A stretch of 64,000 nt of DNA from Coenobita brevimanus (lineage: Eukaryota; Arthropoda; Malacostraca; Decapoda; Coenobitidae): NCBI GenBank assembly GCA_032717465.1, contig CM064669.1, positions 42,911,853-42,975,852 on the forward strand, read 5' to 3'. The notes under the pieces are model-generated. The model was not told the origin of the DNA, made no database searches, and saw only the letters and a list, made by a program, of their open reading frames with translations. Shown here piece after piece: positions 10,223-21,184 of the stretch (positions are counted from its first letter, which is position 1; the number at the start of each line of letters is the position of its first letter). A program made the translations under genes and the position numbers.

Positions 10223-11158
10223 GCATCAAAAAGGATAGTGAAAAAATAATCAAACAAATCTTTGAAAAATGTGGGGAATAAGCGATAAGGTGAAGAAAGA
10301 ACAATGACAGGGGAGAATGAGAGACGAGGGAAAGAAAGACAGTGAGAGAAGGGGTGGGGGGAAGGAAAGTAAGACGGAGGAAGATAACAAGAACAAACCT
10401 ACTAAGCTGCAGAAAAACCTATATTTACCTATCGTTACCAAGCCGTGCGCAAGAAACAAAATCAATATAATATCCTGCAACATAAAATCAACAAACTACA
10501 ATATACAGTCATCCATAACCTACAATATCAAGCCTACAAGAACGTATTTCGACAATATGCGACGCCACACACCTTGCGCCATGACGCCGTCCATTCGATG
10601 CGTCATTCAGTCTCGCCATTTTCACCGCCCTAGAACTCCTATTTCGCATCTCGATCAAACCGTCTCCTTATTCTCGCATACAACACTATCTGTGCAGACA
10701 CTCACTGCAAGTCAGTTTTCGAAGCAGGAAACACATGGGAACTTCATTTTCTTCATGTAATAACTGCAAGCATACACAAAACCACACCTTACTAAGTCCT
10801 GTAGTTCACTGATCACGGTGTCACGTGACGTGGATAATATAGGAACTCGCGATGTAGCAATACTCTCCTGATTTCAATTTACACCGATCCTTCACATATA
10901 CCAACGTTAATTTCACCATTCTCAATACACAAACAATAAAAATGGCGTATTTATAACTTTATCTTACTACTTTAGTTTATTAAACATGCCGTACGAGTCA
11001 CTGGATATTGTTTTTAGAAGTTTCAAATGACGCGCTGATGCCAGTTTGCCTATTATTTACTTGATTGTTTAAATGTCTTCATCCTCCCTTTAAAATCCCG
11101 ATTTATCTGAAGATGTAAACAATAAAGACCGCCATTTAAGCACTGCATTTAGGCAAGA

Positions 11159-11160
<2 letters not shown>
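10220..11160. other. Gene-free stretch
   Basis: Purine-rich at first (10,300-10,390), then A/T-rich. The frame at 10317-10760 has no recognisable domain and reads partly through the purine tract, so I do not call it. Confidence 0.5.

Positions 11161-11206
<46 letters not shown>
11161..11206. repeat. (GA)n microsatellite
   Basis: About 22 GA units followed by a G run. Confidence 0.95.
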
Positions 11207-11213
<7 letters not shown>

Positions 11214-11550
11214 AAGGTTTGATTATATTCTAGTATTCTCGCCACAACCAGCATTAACCATTTATTTCAGTTCTTTTAGCGTCATTACGTTAAAAATACA
11301 ATTTGTGCTCCTTATCAATTCTCTGAAGGATGTATTCAGCACCTAGAAAATAAATTTGAGGAATTATCGTTATTATACCCCTTTAATCCGAGAACGTATC
11401 TTTCACTTTATTCTCGATACTTTCAAACGATTTCATTCGACTTTGGAATCATCTTAATTGCTAAGGAAGTTACTGGAGGCTATATCTAACACTTCTAGTT
11501 CGAAATTTTTATCCGCAGCTGCATAAAATCGTCTAAATATCTATCTATCT
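11207..11550. other. Gene-free stretch
   Basis: A/T-rich and non-coding. I see nothing in it. Confidence 0.5.
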
Positions 11551-11901
11551 ATTGCCAATCGCCATAATCCCGTAAGGGGTGGCAATTTGACTTTGAGTTA
11601 TTTGTTTTACGGGGAGGGGCACTAACCCTCCACCAACCCACATTTTGACACGTAGGGAGCACGTATGTTTTGGTTATATGGTTACCACCCAGTGTTTAAA
11701 TGGTTTCTTGGCTTACAGGAAACCATTTGGCTTGTCACTCAATGTAAAGCCACCTGTAAAGGAAAGAAAAGCAAGAAGAAGTGACAGGAAAGACGGGAGA
11801 AATAGGAAGAGAGGATGGCAGGCACAGAAAAAGATGATAAAGGCTAAGGAAGAAGTAGACAGCACTACATACCAGTAACAAAATTTGAAATGCGTCACCA
11901 G
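11551..11901 (+). repeat. SINE-associated dispersed repeat, copy 1 (target of A2)
   Basis: Contains GGTTATATGGTTACCACCCA followed by the 31-nt hairpin at 11698-11728, then a purine-rich stretch ending CAGCACTACAT. The same order occurs near 20,915, 46,400 and 56,180. The tRNA-like part present in those copies is not recognisable here. A2 inserted at its end. Confidence 0.75.
11897..11901. repeat. Target-site duplication ACCAG, left copy (element A2)
   Basis: Exact match to 17649-17653, directly outside the other LTR. Confidence 0.9.
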
Positions 11902-12910
11902 TGTCACGGGGTTTTTAATAAAATATATGCTAATATTATTTAAATGTGTTCAATAATACTGATATTATTGAAGAGCAGGGACAATGATTGTCTTACTAAA
12001 TCAAGCAACGATTACTTTACTCTGACTTGCTTCGCACGATTCTCTAAGAACGAGAATTTATAAACTTTCTCAACAGTACACAGCAGATACTAATTACTCA
12101 ATTGCTGTTTATTAGTACTGTTAGCCTCTGGAGAAAGTTACTTCACCCCTGACAATAAATAACTAATACTAATAATAGTATCAGGTTCTTGCTGATGCTT
12201 AACTCCTAGGAGGCACAACGGATTTTAAGCTTAATACACAAGACTGGCCTAAGTACCAGTTATAAATGGCAAACGTTTATGCAAGCTAGGAGCTATAAGA
12301 GAAATAAGCTTACCTGCGGAGAAATGAAACAAGAGTATACATTACATTAAGCTCAAGAAAAAGAACTGTTAAATTTATTGATTACAAAATAAATTTAACG
12401 TTACATTTCAAAATCAAATTAATGAGATCGCACTCACTCACTCACTCAAAAGCTAAATTCTTACGCCTAGGAAAAACACCTTAATTAAACTCTTAAGACT
12501 AGGAAAACAAAAAGAAATACTGGTCAATGAATGCTGTGTATCACCCAAAGAAGGGTGGGAGTCTGGAGAACTGTAGTCTAGTGGAATTTGGGTGCTAGCT
12601 GACCTCTCCTTTCACACTTCTGGAGCACAGTACCTCTCTCCGTCAAAGCAAACACTGGACTCAGTAAGTCGTGGGAAAGAAAAGGGGAGCACTAGACCGC
12701 ATTTTTTAACGGTCGAGTGAGCGAAACGTGCCCAAAACAAATCGCTTAGCGGAAACGCTAATGTCTCACACAAAGACGATCACGTATGACAATGAAAAAT
12801 TGATTTGACAAAGCTTCCGTCCGAATGAGCGGTTAACTGAATGATAACTGGGATTCCACTTGAGCTCACGGTTTCCCACAAAAGCCAATGTCACTAGCCG
12901 ACTCGTGACA
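11902..12910 (-). repeat. 3' LTR of element A2
   Basis: 1009 bp, equal in length to its partner. The end nearest 11902 (CCCCGTGACA in element sense) matches A1. The opposite ~200-250 bases, the start of U3 in element sense, are clearly diverged from A1. Confidence 0.92.
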
Positions 12911-13276
12911 TTACGCCCCATCAAAATCAAATCTTTTTTCCTTCAGAAAAAAGATTTCAATATGCATACATATAAATCCTAGCTCAGTCACACAAGATTC
13001 ACACTGTGGTGTGTGCTCTCCTGCTACAGGAGAAAGTTGCAGTCGCCAGTGAGCGAAAAAAAACCTCGTATTTACGTTAATAGATGCAAGCTTGAGGGAA
13101 AAAACTCCGTGACGACGGTGAAAATCCTGTATTCAGGTCAAACTGAGCGAAAAGTCGCTACATTTACACTGACAACTAATTGTTGTGTAGCGTGATGTAT
13201 GTAATACATGGTGTAGGTGTAACAGTTGTGGTGTAACTGTACCTACATGTAAAATGACACAGTAAATATTAATAAT
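12911..13276 (-). other. A2 region next to the 3' LTR
   Basis: Corresponds to 6560-6949 of A1. The bases next to the LTR read ATGGGGCGTAA in element sense, a short candidate polypurine tract. No coding sequence. Confidence 0.6.
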
Positions 13277-13498
13277 ATGGCGACGACGAAGACAGAGGAG
13301 ATGAGGCGGCAGCGTGCGGCAGACGATCAGCTGGCCCACACAACAAAACTGCTATGCACATTGCTGTACCTGCAAAATCAATTGAGGTGGAGCATCAAAA
13401 ATGTCAATGAGACAACAATTTTATTATGTTACAATTACTCTCTCTGCCTAGCAGTCAGTGATATGACGTACATTCAAGGTCGCCATTATCCCCCTTAA
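13277..13498 (+). CDS. Small antisense ORF in A2, shared with A1
   Basis: 73 codons starting MATTKTEEMRRQRAADDQL, then LRWSI and SLCLAV. It is aligned with 6331-6555 of A1 over about 60 residues and has a different end. It opens away from the 3' LTR, opposite to gag. Many nucleotide differences from A1 are non-synonymous, so there is no clear sign of protein-level selection. Confidence 0.3.
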   Translation: MATTKTEEMRRQRAADDQLAHTTKLLCTLLYLQNQLRWSIKNVNETTILLCYNYSLCLAVSDMTYIQGRHYPP

Positions 13499-13925
13499 CC
13501 TACAGTACTTATATTAATATAGGGGAGCTGAGAATCCTTGTGCAAACTCCGGTCTTCCATAGCCTCGAGTTGCCTCTGTGGAGTTCTCACTTCCCCCTTA
13601 ACCTACAGTACTTATATTAATATCGGGGAGCTGAGAATCCTTGTGCAAACTCGGGTCTTCCATAGCCTCGAGTCGCCTCTGTGGAGTTCTCACTTCCCCC
13701 TTAACCTACAGTACTTATATTAGTATCGTGAAGCTGAGAATCCTTGTGCAAACTTGGGTCTTCCATAGCCTCGAGTCACCTCTGCGGAGTTCTGTCCCGA
13801 ACTTCCCCCTTAACCTACAGTACTTATATTAGTATCGGGGAGCTGAGAATCCTTGTGCAAACTCGGGTCTTCCATAGCCTCGAGTCGCCTCTGCGGAGTT
13901 CTCTCTCGAACTTCCCCCTTAACCT
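13494..13925 (-). repeat. ~105-bp tandem array in A2
   Basis: Four to five units, the reverse complement of the array at 5895-6298, each with GAGCTGAGAATCCTTGTGCA and CTTCCATAGCCTCGAGT on the + strand. It sits between the truncated pol and the antisense-ORF region, as in A1. In element sense TGGCGACCTTGAATGTA follows directly (13470-13486), again resembling the primer-binding site. Confidence 0.9.
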
Positions 13926-14014
13926 ACGATACATAATATATATGTACAGGCCCTGGACATACTGTGTCCTATGGGTCCAACAAGTGAGACGTCAGGTCTA
14001 CACACACTTCACCA

Positions 14015-14818
14015 CTACGAAGTATCCTGTCTCTCAACTGACTCAGAGATTACAGGTGTGGTTACGAACGGCACAGGAAGGGCATGTCCCTGATTAGTGG
14101 TGTTACTTTGACACACACTGCAGGAACGGACAAAACTATCTATGTCTCGTCCCATCCTTGGCCAGAAAAAGTCAGCTCGGATACCGCCCTGGGTCTTCCT
14201 TTTGCCCATGTGACCTCCTGAGGCTGAACAATGACCCCATTGTAACACTGCTAGGCGGTACTTGGCGAGAACGACAAACTGCAGTCGAACCTCGCCCTCG
14301 GGTTTTCGTGACTCACGGTAGAGCCGTCTTTGTTTGCGAAGGAACTTGGCTCGACCTCCCTGTGAATACTTAATCACTCGACCCTTTTGTTTGTTCCGCA
14401 CGGCAGCAAGTGTCGGGTCAGAATGTTGTTCTTGTACAACAAGTTGACTACACATCAGATCTTGTGGCGATTCAATGATCACTGGGGTGACACAGTCTGG
14501 AGCCTCAGCCATGGCTCGTGTTACCGCAGCAGCCGAAGTCTGAGTAGCATCATGTTCGGTGCAATTATCCTTGACACCGGTAATGTTGCCTACTATAAGG
14601 TCAAATAAGGGTTCTGGCATGACAACTGCAAGTGTCGTACCAGTATAAAATGGAGATGCCACCTGGATACATGCCTCAGGGAACAATCTCACTGATCCAT
14701 CAATAAGGTTTGCATGGATCTGTCGACCTGTATACAGCTCAGGCCGAACTAGACTCTGCTTGACAGAGCAACCTGAGGAATCATTATCTCTCACGACCTT
14801 CACAGGAATGCCTCCCAC
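14015..14818 (-). pseudogene. pol: Protease-like segment and integrase zinc finger of A2
   Basis: 267 codons. The open part begins within the protease-like region (GGIPVKVVRDNDSSG): the expected catalytic D-T/S-G reads D-N-D, so the glycine is changed as well as the T/S. EPLFDLIVGN follows, then the HHCC finger of integrase (H in LQWGHCSASGGHMG, then CSVCQ). It ends soon after PVISESVERQ, the point where A1 also loses homology. Upstream it is separated from gag by a stop and a frame change. Confidence 0.85.
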
Positions 14819-14960
14819 AAACCCTGGCTGAACAAGGAAAGTACTGTCACCTGTGGGGGGGTCCTGTGGAGGAAGCAGCTAGCCACTCATGAGGCTGCTG
14901 AATTGATGCGGCGAACACTGTGCCTTGAGGATCATATTGGGAAGATGGAACATTGGCCAT

Positions 14961-16229
14961 CTATGGAGGGGGGTTCACTGTCACTGTGGGACTAGTGAAC
15001 TGTGGGGAAGTACCCATACTGGTAGGGACGTGACCACCTTGCTGCTGCTGAGGAATGAAGGCTGCATTCGCTTCCTGCCTCTTTTGAGCTGGTGGTGAAA
15101 AAGTTTGTCCCGACGGTCGGTTGCGTGGCTGATACTGCTGCTGGTTAGGGTACTTGTTGTACCTCTTCCACTCAGGTTTCTGAGTGTTTTGCCCCTGGTC
15201 CTTCCACTGCGGTTTTGGACCTTGGCCATTATTCTGAGAATAGCCTTGTTGCTGGGGTTCAGTCTGAGATGGCTTCCCAGAGTTGGCAGTATCTTTTCTG
15301 CTGTTCCAGGTGTTTTGCTTACGAGTTTGATACCCGTATGCAGTAAAGAATGCGTCAGCATTCTCTGCCATTTGGCTGGCATCTTTCACCTGGCAGATCT
15401 TAAGCTGTGCTATGAGCTCAGCAGGTCACGACCTCTCTAGCTGTGTACGCAGCATAAGGTCAATTATCCCCTCACGCGTGGAAGGAGTTTCATCTTTCTC
15501 CATCCACTCATTTAAGTAAGCAGTGAGATGGTCGAGGAACTGAACAGCTGTCTCCTTGTCTTGGAGACGAGCTCGCATGAACTGAACTTTGGCGTCGTCT
15601 ACTGTGAGACCATACGCCTTAATGAGTGCAGCTTTCATCATCTCATATGTGAGATTGTCTCCACGAATTCTGTGGAGAATATCGAGGGGAGGGCCCTCAA
15701 ATAAACAAAGAAATTGGAGCCGCTTAGCTGCCTCATCCAGTTGATACATGTCTGCCATGTCCTCAAAACAAGGTATGTACGGCTCGATTCGCTCACCTTC
15801 CTTGTATGAAGGAAGCTTGATGCGTGGGGTCGCCAGGACATGTGCAGGGAGAGCGCTCGTGGAGCTTGGACCAACTGCACCGGATGTGTCTGAAGCCAAG
15901 GAATCTTGCTTGAGCTTCAGCACTTTAAGCTCATGTTTTTCTCGTGCCACTCGCTCGGCACGTTCGTGTTCTTGTTCTCTCTCTCGTTTCTCACGCTGTT
16001 CTCGCTCATGTTCTAAGTCGAGTTCGCGCTGTTTTCGCTCGTGTTCGCGCTGTTCTCGCTCATATTCACGCTGTTCTCGCTCGTGTTCGCGCTGGATTCT
16101 ACGCTCATCACGAGCATCTTTCTCACCTTCCTGCTCATAATTAAACCGTGAGAGGACGTAGGTTTGTATTTTTTCTGGGTCAGTGAGGCCCATTTCTTTA
16201 GCTTCCTGTACATAGACACTGGCTGCCAT
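14961..16229 (-). pseudogene. gag: Gag of element A2, two stops
   Basis: One continuous frame. Residues 1-267 (to 15426) hold the start MAASVYVQEAKEMG, a long E/R/Q coiled coil and the SCAN-like capsid region. A TGG-to-TGA change at LERS then stops it. The same frame reopens at 15389 and runs through the Q/N-rich tail to a TAG near 14961 where A1 has CAG. The ~14 bp deleted in A1 are present here, which shows that gag and pol were originally one frame. No zinc knuckle. Confidence 0.87.
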
Positions 16230-16625
16230 GGCACTAATTTACTGAGCAAACCGAAACTGAGTACTGACTGCTTCGCAAACGAATGCTAATAACACAAGTA
16301 AAGAATACAGACACAAGCTAGTGGTGACCAGTCTTATCTAGTTAACTGGAAAAGAATAAAGCAAAAATGCAAATAACTGAGAAGACTCAACAATTAACAC
16401 AATGGGTACGGCAGCTACCCAGGAGCGAATAAAATCGTCTGGCATTACCAAAAATAAAGTACTAAATAGAATTAAGTACTCTATGGATTAATAAAGCAAA
16501 ATTCACTTGCTAAATTAACGGTAAACACCAGTAAACTTGTGCCTATAAACTTTAATGATAAATACCTAAATATGAACGAGTATTATCTCGTGAATAGCTT
16601 TAGAGCTAGGAGTTAATATCCTGGA

Positions 16626-16637
16626 ATGAGGTCGCCA
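16626..16637 (-). promoter_or_regulatory. Primer-binding site of A2
   Basis: TGGCGACCTCAT on the - strand, two bases inside the 5' LTR. Identical to A1 and G1. Confidence 0.8.
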
Positions 16638-16639
16638 AT

Positions 16640-17648
16640 TGTCACGGGGTTTTTAATAAAATATATGGTAATATTATTTAAATGTGTTCAATAATACTGA
16701 TAATATTGAAGAACAGGGACAATGATTGTCTTACTTAATCAAGCAACGATTACTTTACGCTGACTTACTTCGCACGATTCTGTAAGAACGAGAATTTATA
16801 AACTTTCTCAACAGTACACAGCAGATACTAATTACTCAATTGCTGTTTATTAGTACTGTTAGCCTCTGGAGAAAGTTACTTCACCCCTGACAATAAATAA
16901 CTAATACTAATAATAGTATCAGGTTCTTGCTGATGCTTAACTCCTAGGAGGCACAACGGATTTTAAGCTTAATACACAAGACTGGCCTAAGTACCAGTTA
17001 TGAATGGCAAACGTTTATGCAAGCTAGGAGCTATAAGAGAAATAAGCTTACTTGCGGAGAAATGAAACAAGAGTTTACATTACATTAAGCTCAAGAAAAA
17101 GAACTGTTAAATTTATTGATTACAAAATAAATTTAACGTTACATTTCAAAATCAAATTAATGAGATCGCACTCACTCACTCACTCGAAAGCTAAATTCTT
17201 ACGCCTAGGAAAAACACCTTAATTAAACTCTTAAGACTAGGAAAACGAAAAGAAATACTGGTCAGTGAATGCTGTGTATCACCCAAAGAAGGGTGGGAGT
17301 CTGGAGAACTGTAGTCTAGTGGAATTCGGGTGCTAGCTGACGTCTCCTCTCACACTTCTGGAGCACAGTACCTCTCTCCGTCAAAGCAAACACTGGACTC
17401 AGTAAGTCGTGGGAAAGAAAAGGGGAGCACTAGACCGCATTTTTTAACGGTCGAGTGAGCGAAACGCGCCCAAAACAAATCGCTCAGCGGAAGCGCTAAT
17501 GTCTCACACAAAGACAATCACGTATGACTATGAAAAATTGATTTGACAAAGCTTCCGTCCGAATGAGCGGTTAACTGAACGATAACTGGGATTCCACTTG
17601 AGTTCGCGGTTTCCCACAAAAGCCAATGTCACTAGCAGACTCGTGACA
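16640..17648 (-). repeat. 5' LTR of element A2
   Basis: 1009 bp, starts (element sense) TGTCACGAGTC and ends CCCCGTGACA. It carries a TTTATAAA-type TATA-like motif at the same relative place as A1. Confidence 0.92.
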
Positions 17649-17653
17649 ACCAG
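17649..17653. repeat. Target-site duplication ACCAG, right copy (element A2)
   Basis: Exact match to 11897-11901. Confidence 0.9.
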
Positions 17654-18360
17654 CCTGAAGGGACCATGAGTGATGTGGATGTTTTATGCTCTTTATCCCT
17701 TTGACTTCGCTCAGATCTTCGTCCTCTGGGCTTATGTCATATGTCTCCAGCAGAAAAAAAAAGTCCTGCTTCCGACATCTTTCCACAGCATTTCTTCGTG
17801 ACTAGCATCGTATTCCTATCTCTTGTTATAATTTAGCAATAACAACGGAGCGAAGCAGATTTCTGGTCACAAAGTATAGTTCCATTTCATTCAAAAAGTT
17901 AATTCAGACTGATTCCCTTCCAACAACTATCCGCACATTACACTTTAATGATGTGAAACTAACTCAATTTTTGCAAGCCTACCTTACTGGTTTAGCCAAA
18001 GCAGCACATAAAAAAGAAAAAAATGTCGTTTTGGGGTTGCTAATGAGAAGAAGAAATTGACCAGTAGCGATTCTCAGTAGTTGTACTAGTAAACGGTGCC
18101 AGCAGAGCAGCAGGTGTCATCGACTAGCCTATAATTTTGTGGTATACAATCGTATATCGTATGTATGTAAAATACGAAATAAAGATGACTGATCATCCAC
18201 CACCACTGCCCCCGCCGCCGCCGCCACCAAAGGTCGCGTTCAGAATTAACCTCAAATGAAATATATTATGAATGTTAACTTGTTCCATTCTTCGTAAACT
18301 GAAAATATCAATTACAGGAAGCAAAAATATACCTTAACTGAAACACCAAGTACTCGCGCT
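17654..18360. other. Gene-free stretch
   Basis: Continues the DNA into which A2 inserted. It contains a short run of GCC/CCG triplets near 18,205-18,230. No coding sequence recognised. Confidence 0.5.
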
Positions 18361-18469
18361 CCGAGCTGTGGAGGCAAACCGTGGCTGGGTATGCCTTGGC
18401 CAAGCCATGCGCACGGCCTCGCCATACAACCTCTATGACCTGGCTGACCTATTCAGTTCATCGTCCCTT

Positions 18470-18915
18470 CATACTCTATCAATGATATAAGTTTGGTAGA
18501 AATCCGTCGAGGGGTTCACGAGATATCTGGCCCACAAAGATAAACTATGCTGACCCCATATGCCCTCCACCTTTCACCCCTTGACATAGGTGACCTGACA
18601 GAATTATCATCTCATACTGCATCACTGACAAAAGTTTGGTCGAAATCCTTCGAGGGGTTCACGAGATGCCTGGCCCACAAGGATATACTATGTTGACCCC
18701 CTATGACCTTCACCTTTCACCCCTTGACCTAGCTGACCTAATCGACTTATCATTATCTCATACTGCATCACTGACAAAAGTTTGGTGGAAATCCGTCGGT
18801 GTGTTTCACGCCGACAAGCGCTACGGACGCATGGACCCACGCTCGCACGCACGCACCCAACACTTAATGCCTTCCACCACCACAGGTGGGCGGAGACATA
18901 AGGGCACGTATTACT
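18470..18915 (+). repeat. ~144-bp tandem repeat with GTTTGGT...GAAATCC motif
   Basis: Three units. GTTTGGT starts at 18491, 18634 and 18780 (spacing 143 and 146), each followed by a GAAATCC-type motif and GGGGTTCACGAGAT (diverged in the third). Between units lies a CTTGACCTA-type, TTCACC-rich stretch. The third unit runs into a CGCACGCACG tract. Repeats of this style occur in many invertebrate genomes within non-autonomous mobile elements. I do not know the class. Confidence 0.75.
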
Positions 18916-20035
18916 GGAACTCGCTTTCAGACTAAAACCCGTCATTCTCAGACACCCTTCATGGGCTGAATACACTTGTTTGAATTAAACAAGAAGATTA
19001 ATTAACACATGAAAACATCATCATCTTATTAAAGACGTAAATTAACTCACGAAATAAAATATCGTATGGAGAAGGCAACAGCACAGGGAAATTTCCACAT
19101 GATAATAAAAAGTCTTGTGGATGGAGGAAACGAATAAATAATACACGGAAACTGTTCACAGAGACTGCTTTCAAATTTTACATCTTCATATTAAACGATC
19201 GCCTCCAAAATAAACAAAATAATCTGTGGGAAGACCATAAAATTTTGCTCGTTCACAACAAGCGTCCCCAATAAACTAAAGAAAAAATTCTTTTGGCGGG
19301 ACTAAGAATCAAATTTAACTCTTTCCCTACAAGCGGTCTCCACTAAGCAGAATGAAATCGTCTTCAGGGAGCAAGAATATAATGCAACGCCTTCATTACC
19401 ATCGGTCTGGCCTGAGCTGAATGAAGTAATGGGGTGGTGGCAAGAATGCAAAGCTATCATGGTACTGAGAGGGTTAATGGATACACCGGTAGTTTCTAAT
19501 ACCCCTTACATGAGAGATCTCGTCCCTGCTGAAGAATATCGTCCTTAATTAACTAGAAAAAAATACTTATGTGCAATCACAGTCAAATGAACAAACTCGT
19601 GTGGGATGATAAGCAACTGAAGCAAATGACAATGGGGAAGACGACCATGAGACGACGACGAAGACGTCGACGATGACAAAAAGGACGACAACGACGTTAC
19701 GAAGACGATTATGAAGTGATGAAAGCCAAGTATATAACTGAACATGCTAAATGTTGTATAAAACTTAATTTCGTCTTGTGGATATTAATGTCAGCAGCCA
19801 GGATATGAAGTGCGTGGTGCTCCATGGTAAACTGCGCCGTGGTCTGACATGTTGCACCACCAATTAATTTCTTTCGGCACAAAGGAAACGGTAGAGAAAG
19901 AAACCACTATTGCAGGTACAATACTACCTGGAGGTGCCTTGTAAGTATATAGTGGGGACGGCTCCGAATGCTGGTTTGAGGGGTGCCGACAATTTGACTG
20001 CCTCATGGAACTGATAAATGATCATGTAAATGGCG

Positions 20036-20038
<3 letters not shown>
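18916..20038. other. Gene-free stretch with dispersed-block copies
   Basis: No coding sequence. 19,338-19,385 is a clear reverse-strand copy of the dispersed block (CTAAGCAGAATGAAATCGTC, then AGCAAGAATATAAT), with weaker copies around 19,198-19,260 and 19,400-19,480. A GAC/GACGA-rich stretch lies near 19,640-19,710. Confidence 0.6.

Positions 20039-20102
<64 letters not shown>
20039..20102. repeat. (CA)n microsatellite
   Basis: About 32 CA units. Confidence 0.97.
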
Positions 20103-20104
<2 letters not shown>

Positions 20105-20690
20105 GAAGGCGACAACGTAAAGCATGAAAAGATTTATGGGAAACAGAATACTGCAGGGTACACCTTAGTAACGCTGGTGAAGCCTTTCCCGCAACACACG
20201 AGAATTCGCTAGGTAGGAGGCAAGAGGGGTGTAATGTATGGAAACCTCGTATTCGGCCGAGGTGATGGGAATAATCATATGAAATGCCCGACAAACTAAG
20301 TCTGGCCTCGACCTCTCATAGTGAGGGAGTTATGGAGACTTATCCTGTAAACTGGTTAAGATCCTTTATAAATAATTCTCATGATCTTCAGTTCACAGCA
20401 AAACACCTACTTATCCTTTCCCCTCAACGACGTCTTTTTGTAGCTTTGTCTTACTGCCAGCAGTTAATATTTGTTCAGCTTAATAGGTCACCCTAGTAGC
20501 GAAGGACTTGATGAAGCCTGTGTATAACTCGGACAGTAAAAAAATTTAAGCAGAATATAATCGTCTGGAGACAAGAAGAATAACAAGAACAAAAAATCAA
20601 GCTTACTGTGTTAAGTAGCACAGGTTCTCCGACCTTCCATAATGTGCCGTTACTGGCAATAATATCCATCCACTTCTTACTCGACCAATT
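20103..20690. other. Gene-free stretch
   Basis: No recognised gene. A reverse-strand copy of the dispersed block lies at 20,545-20,590 (TTAAGCAGAATATAATCGTC, then GGAGACAAG). Confidence 0.55.
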
Positions 20691-20907
20691 ATGATCCATC
20701 CATCATCCAATCCTACACTGCCCCATGAGGAGCGTAGGAGCCCGGGGTTAAGCAGTTGGTCCCAACATTTAATATGAGACTGACCAGCCTCACTCATCCC
20801 CGAGTGGCATTACATGAGCATTTAACCCGAATCGCCCCTTGGATATAAACCTTCACAGGCTCAATCTGACTGGAGCGCAATAATTACCCACTAAACCACC
20901 AGGCGCC
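20691..20907 (-). repeat. tRNA-derived SINE, copy 1
   Basis: On the - strand there is a Pol III A-box-like TGGTTTAGTGG (20888-20898) and a B-box-like GGTTTATATCC (20841-20851), 36 nt apart, as in a tRNA gene. GGAGCGTAGG-type sequence and a TCCATCCATC run lie at the far end. Related copies are at 46,180-46,395 and 55,990-56,170. The B-box is degraded relative to GGTTCGAATCC, so this is a fossil. Confidence 0.7.
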
Positions 20908-21184
20908 AAAATTTGGTTACATGGTTACCACCCAACGTAGTAAATGGTTTCCTGGTGTACAGGAAACCATTTGGCCTGTCCCTCAGTGTAGAGTCACCCA
21001 CAGGCAGAAGAAAGGGGAAAGAATGAAGGAAAGACAGAAGGGGGAGTGTAAAGTCACCCGTAGGCAGAAGGACAAGGAAAGAATGAAGGAAAGAAAGACA
21101 GAAGAGGATGGAAGGAAAGAAGGATGGAGGAGAGGAAAGTACAGACATCCGACAGCAGCACTACATCGAGTGAGTGGATGGTGA
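20908..21184 (+). repeat. SINE-associated repeat with 31-nt hairpin, copy 2
   Basis: GGTTACATGGTTACCACCCA followed by a perfect hairpin: AAATGGTTTCCTG (20942-20954), loop GTGTA, CAGGAAACCATTT (20960-20972). A purine-rich GAAAG tract follows, and then CAGCACTACAT. Always found next to the SINE. Confidence 0.8.

Larger units (their letters stand above)
11902..17648 (-). mobile_element. LTR retrotransposon A2, non-autonomous Gmr1-like derivative
   Basis: Two 1009-bp LTRs, with TGTCACG/CGTGACA ends, flanked by ACCAG. In its own direction: 5' LTR (16640-17648), primer-binding site, gag with an internal stop, protease-like segment plus integrase zinc finger, ~105-bp tandem array, a region with an antisense ORF, 3' LTR. 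As in A1, the integrase core, RT and RNase H are missing. The LTRs differ by about two dozen substitutions (roughly 97-98 percent identical by eye). It carries no second LTR/leader block and no (AT)n run. Confidence 0.93.

Noticed and set aside
10317..10760. 147-codon + strand frame
   Set aside because: Begins in a purine tract, has no domain, and overlaps an alternative frame of similar quality.
11897..17653. Possibility that A1 and A2 are one inverted duplication
   Set aside because: Different target duplications (AGTAC, ACCAG), different U3 regions and independent inactivating mutations show two separate insertions.
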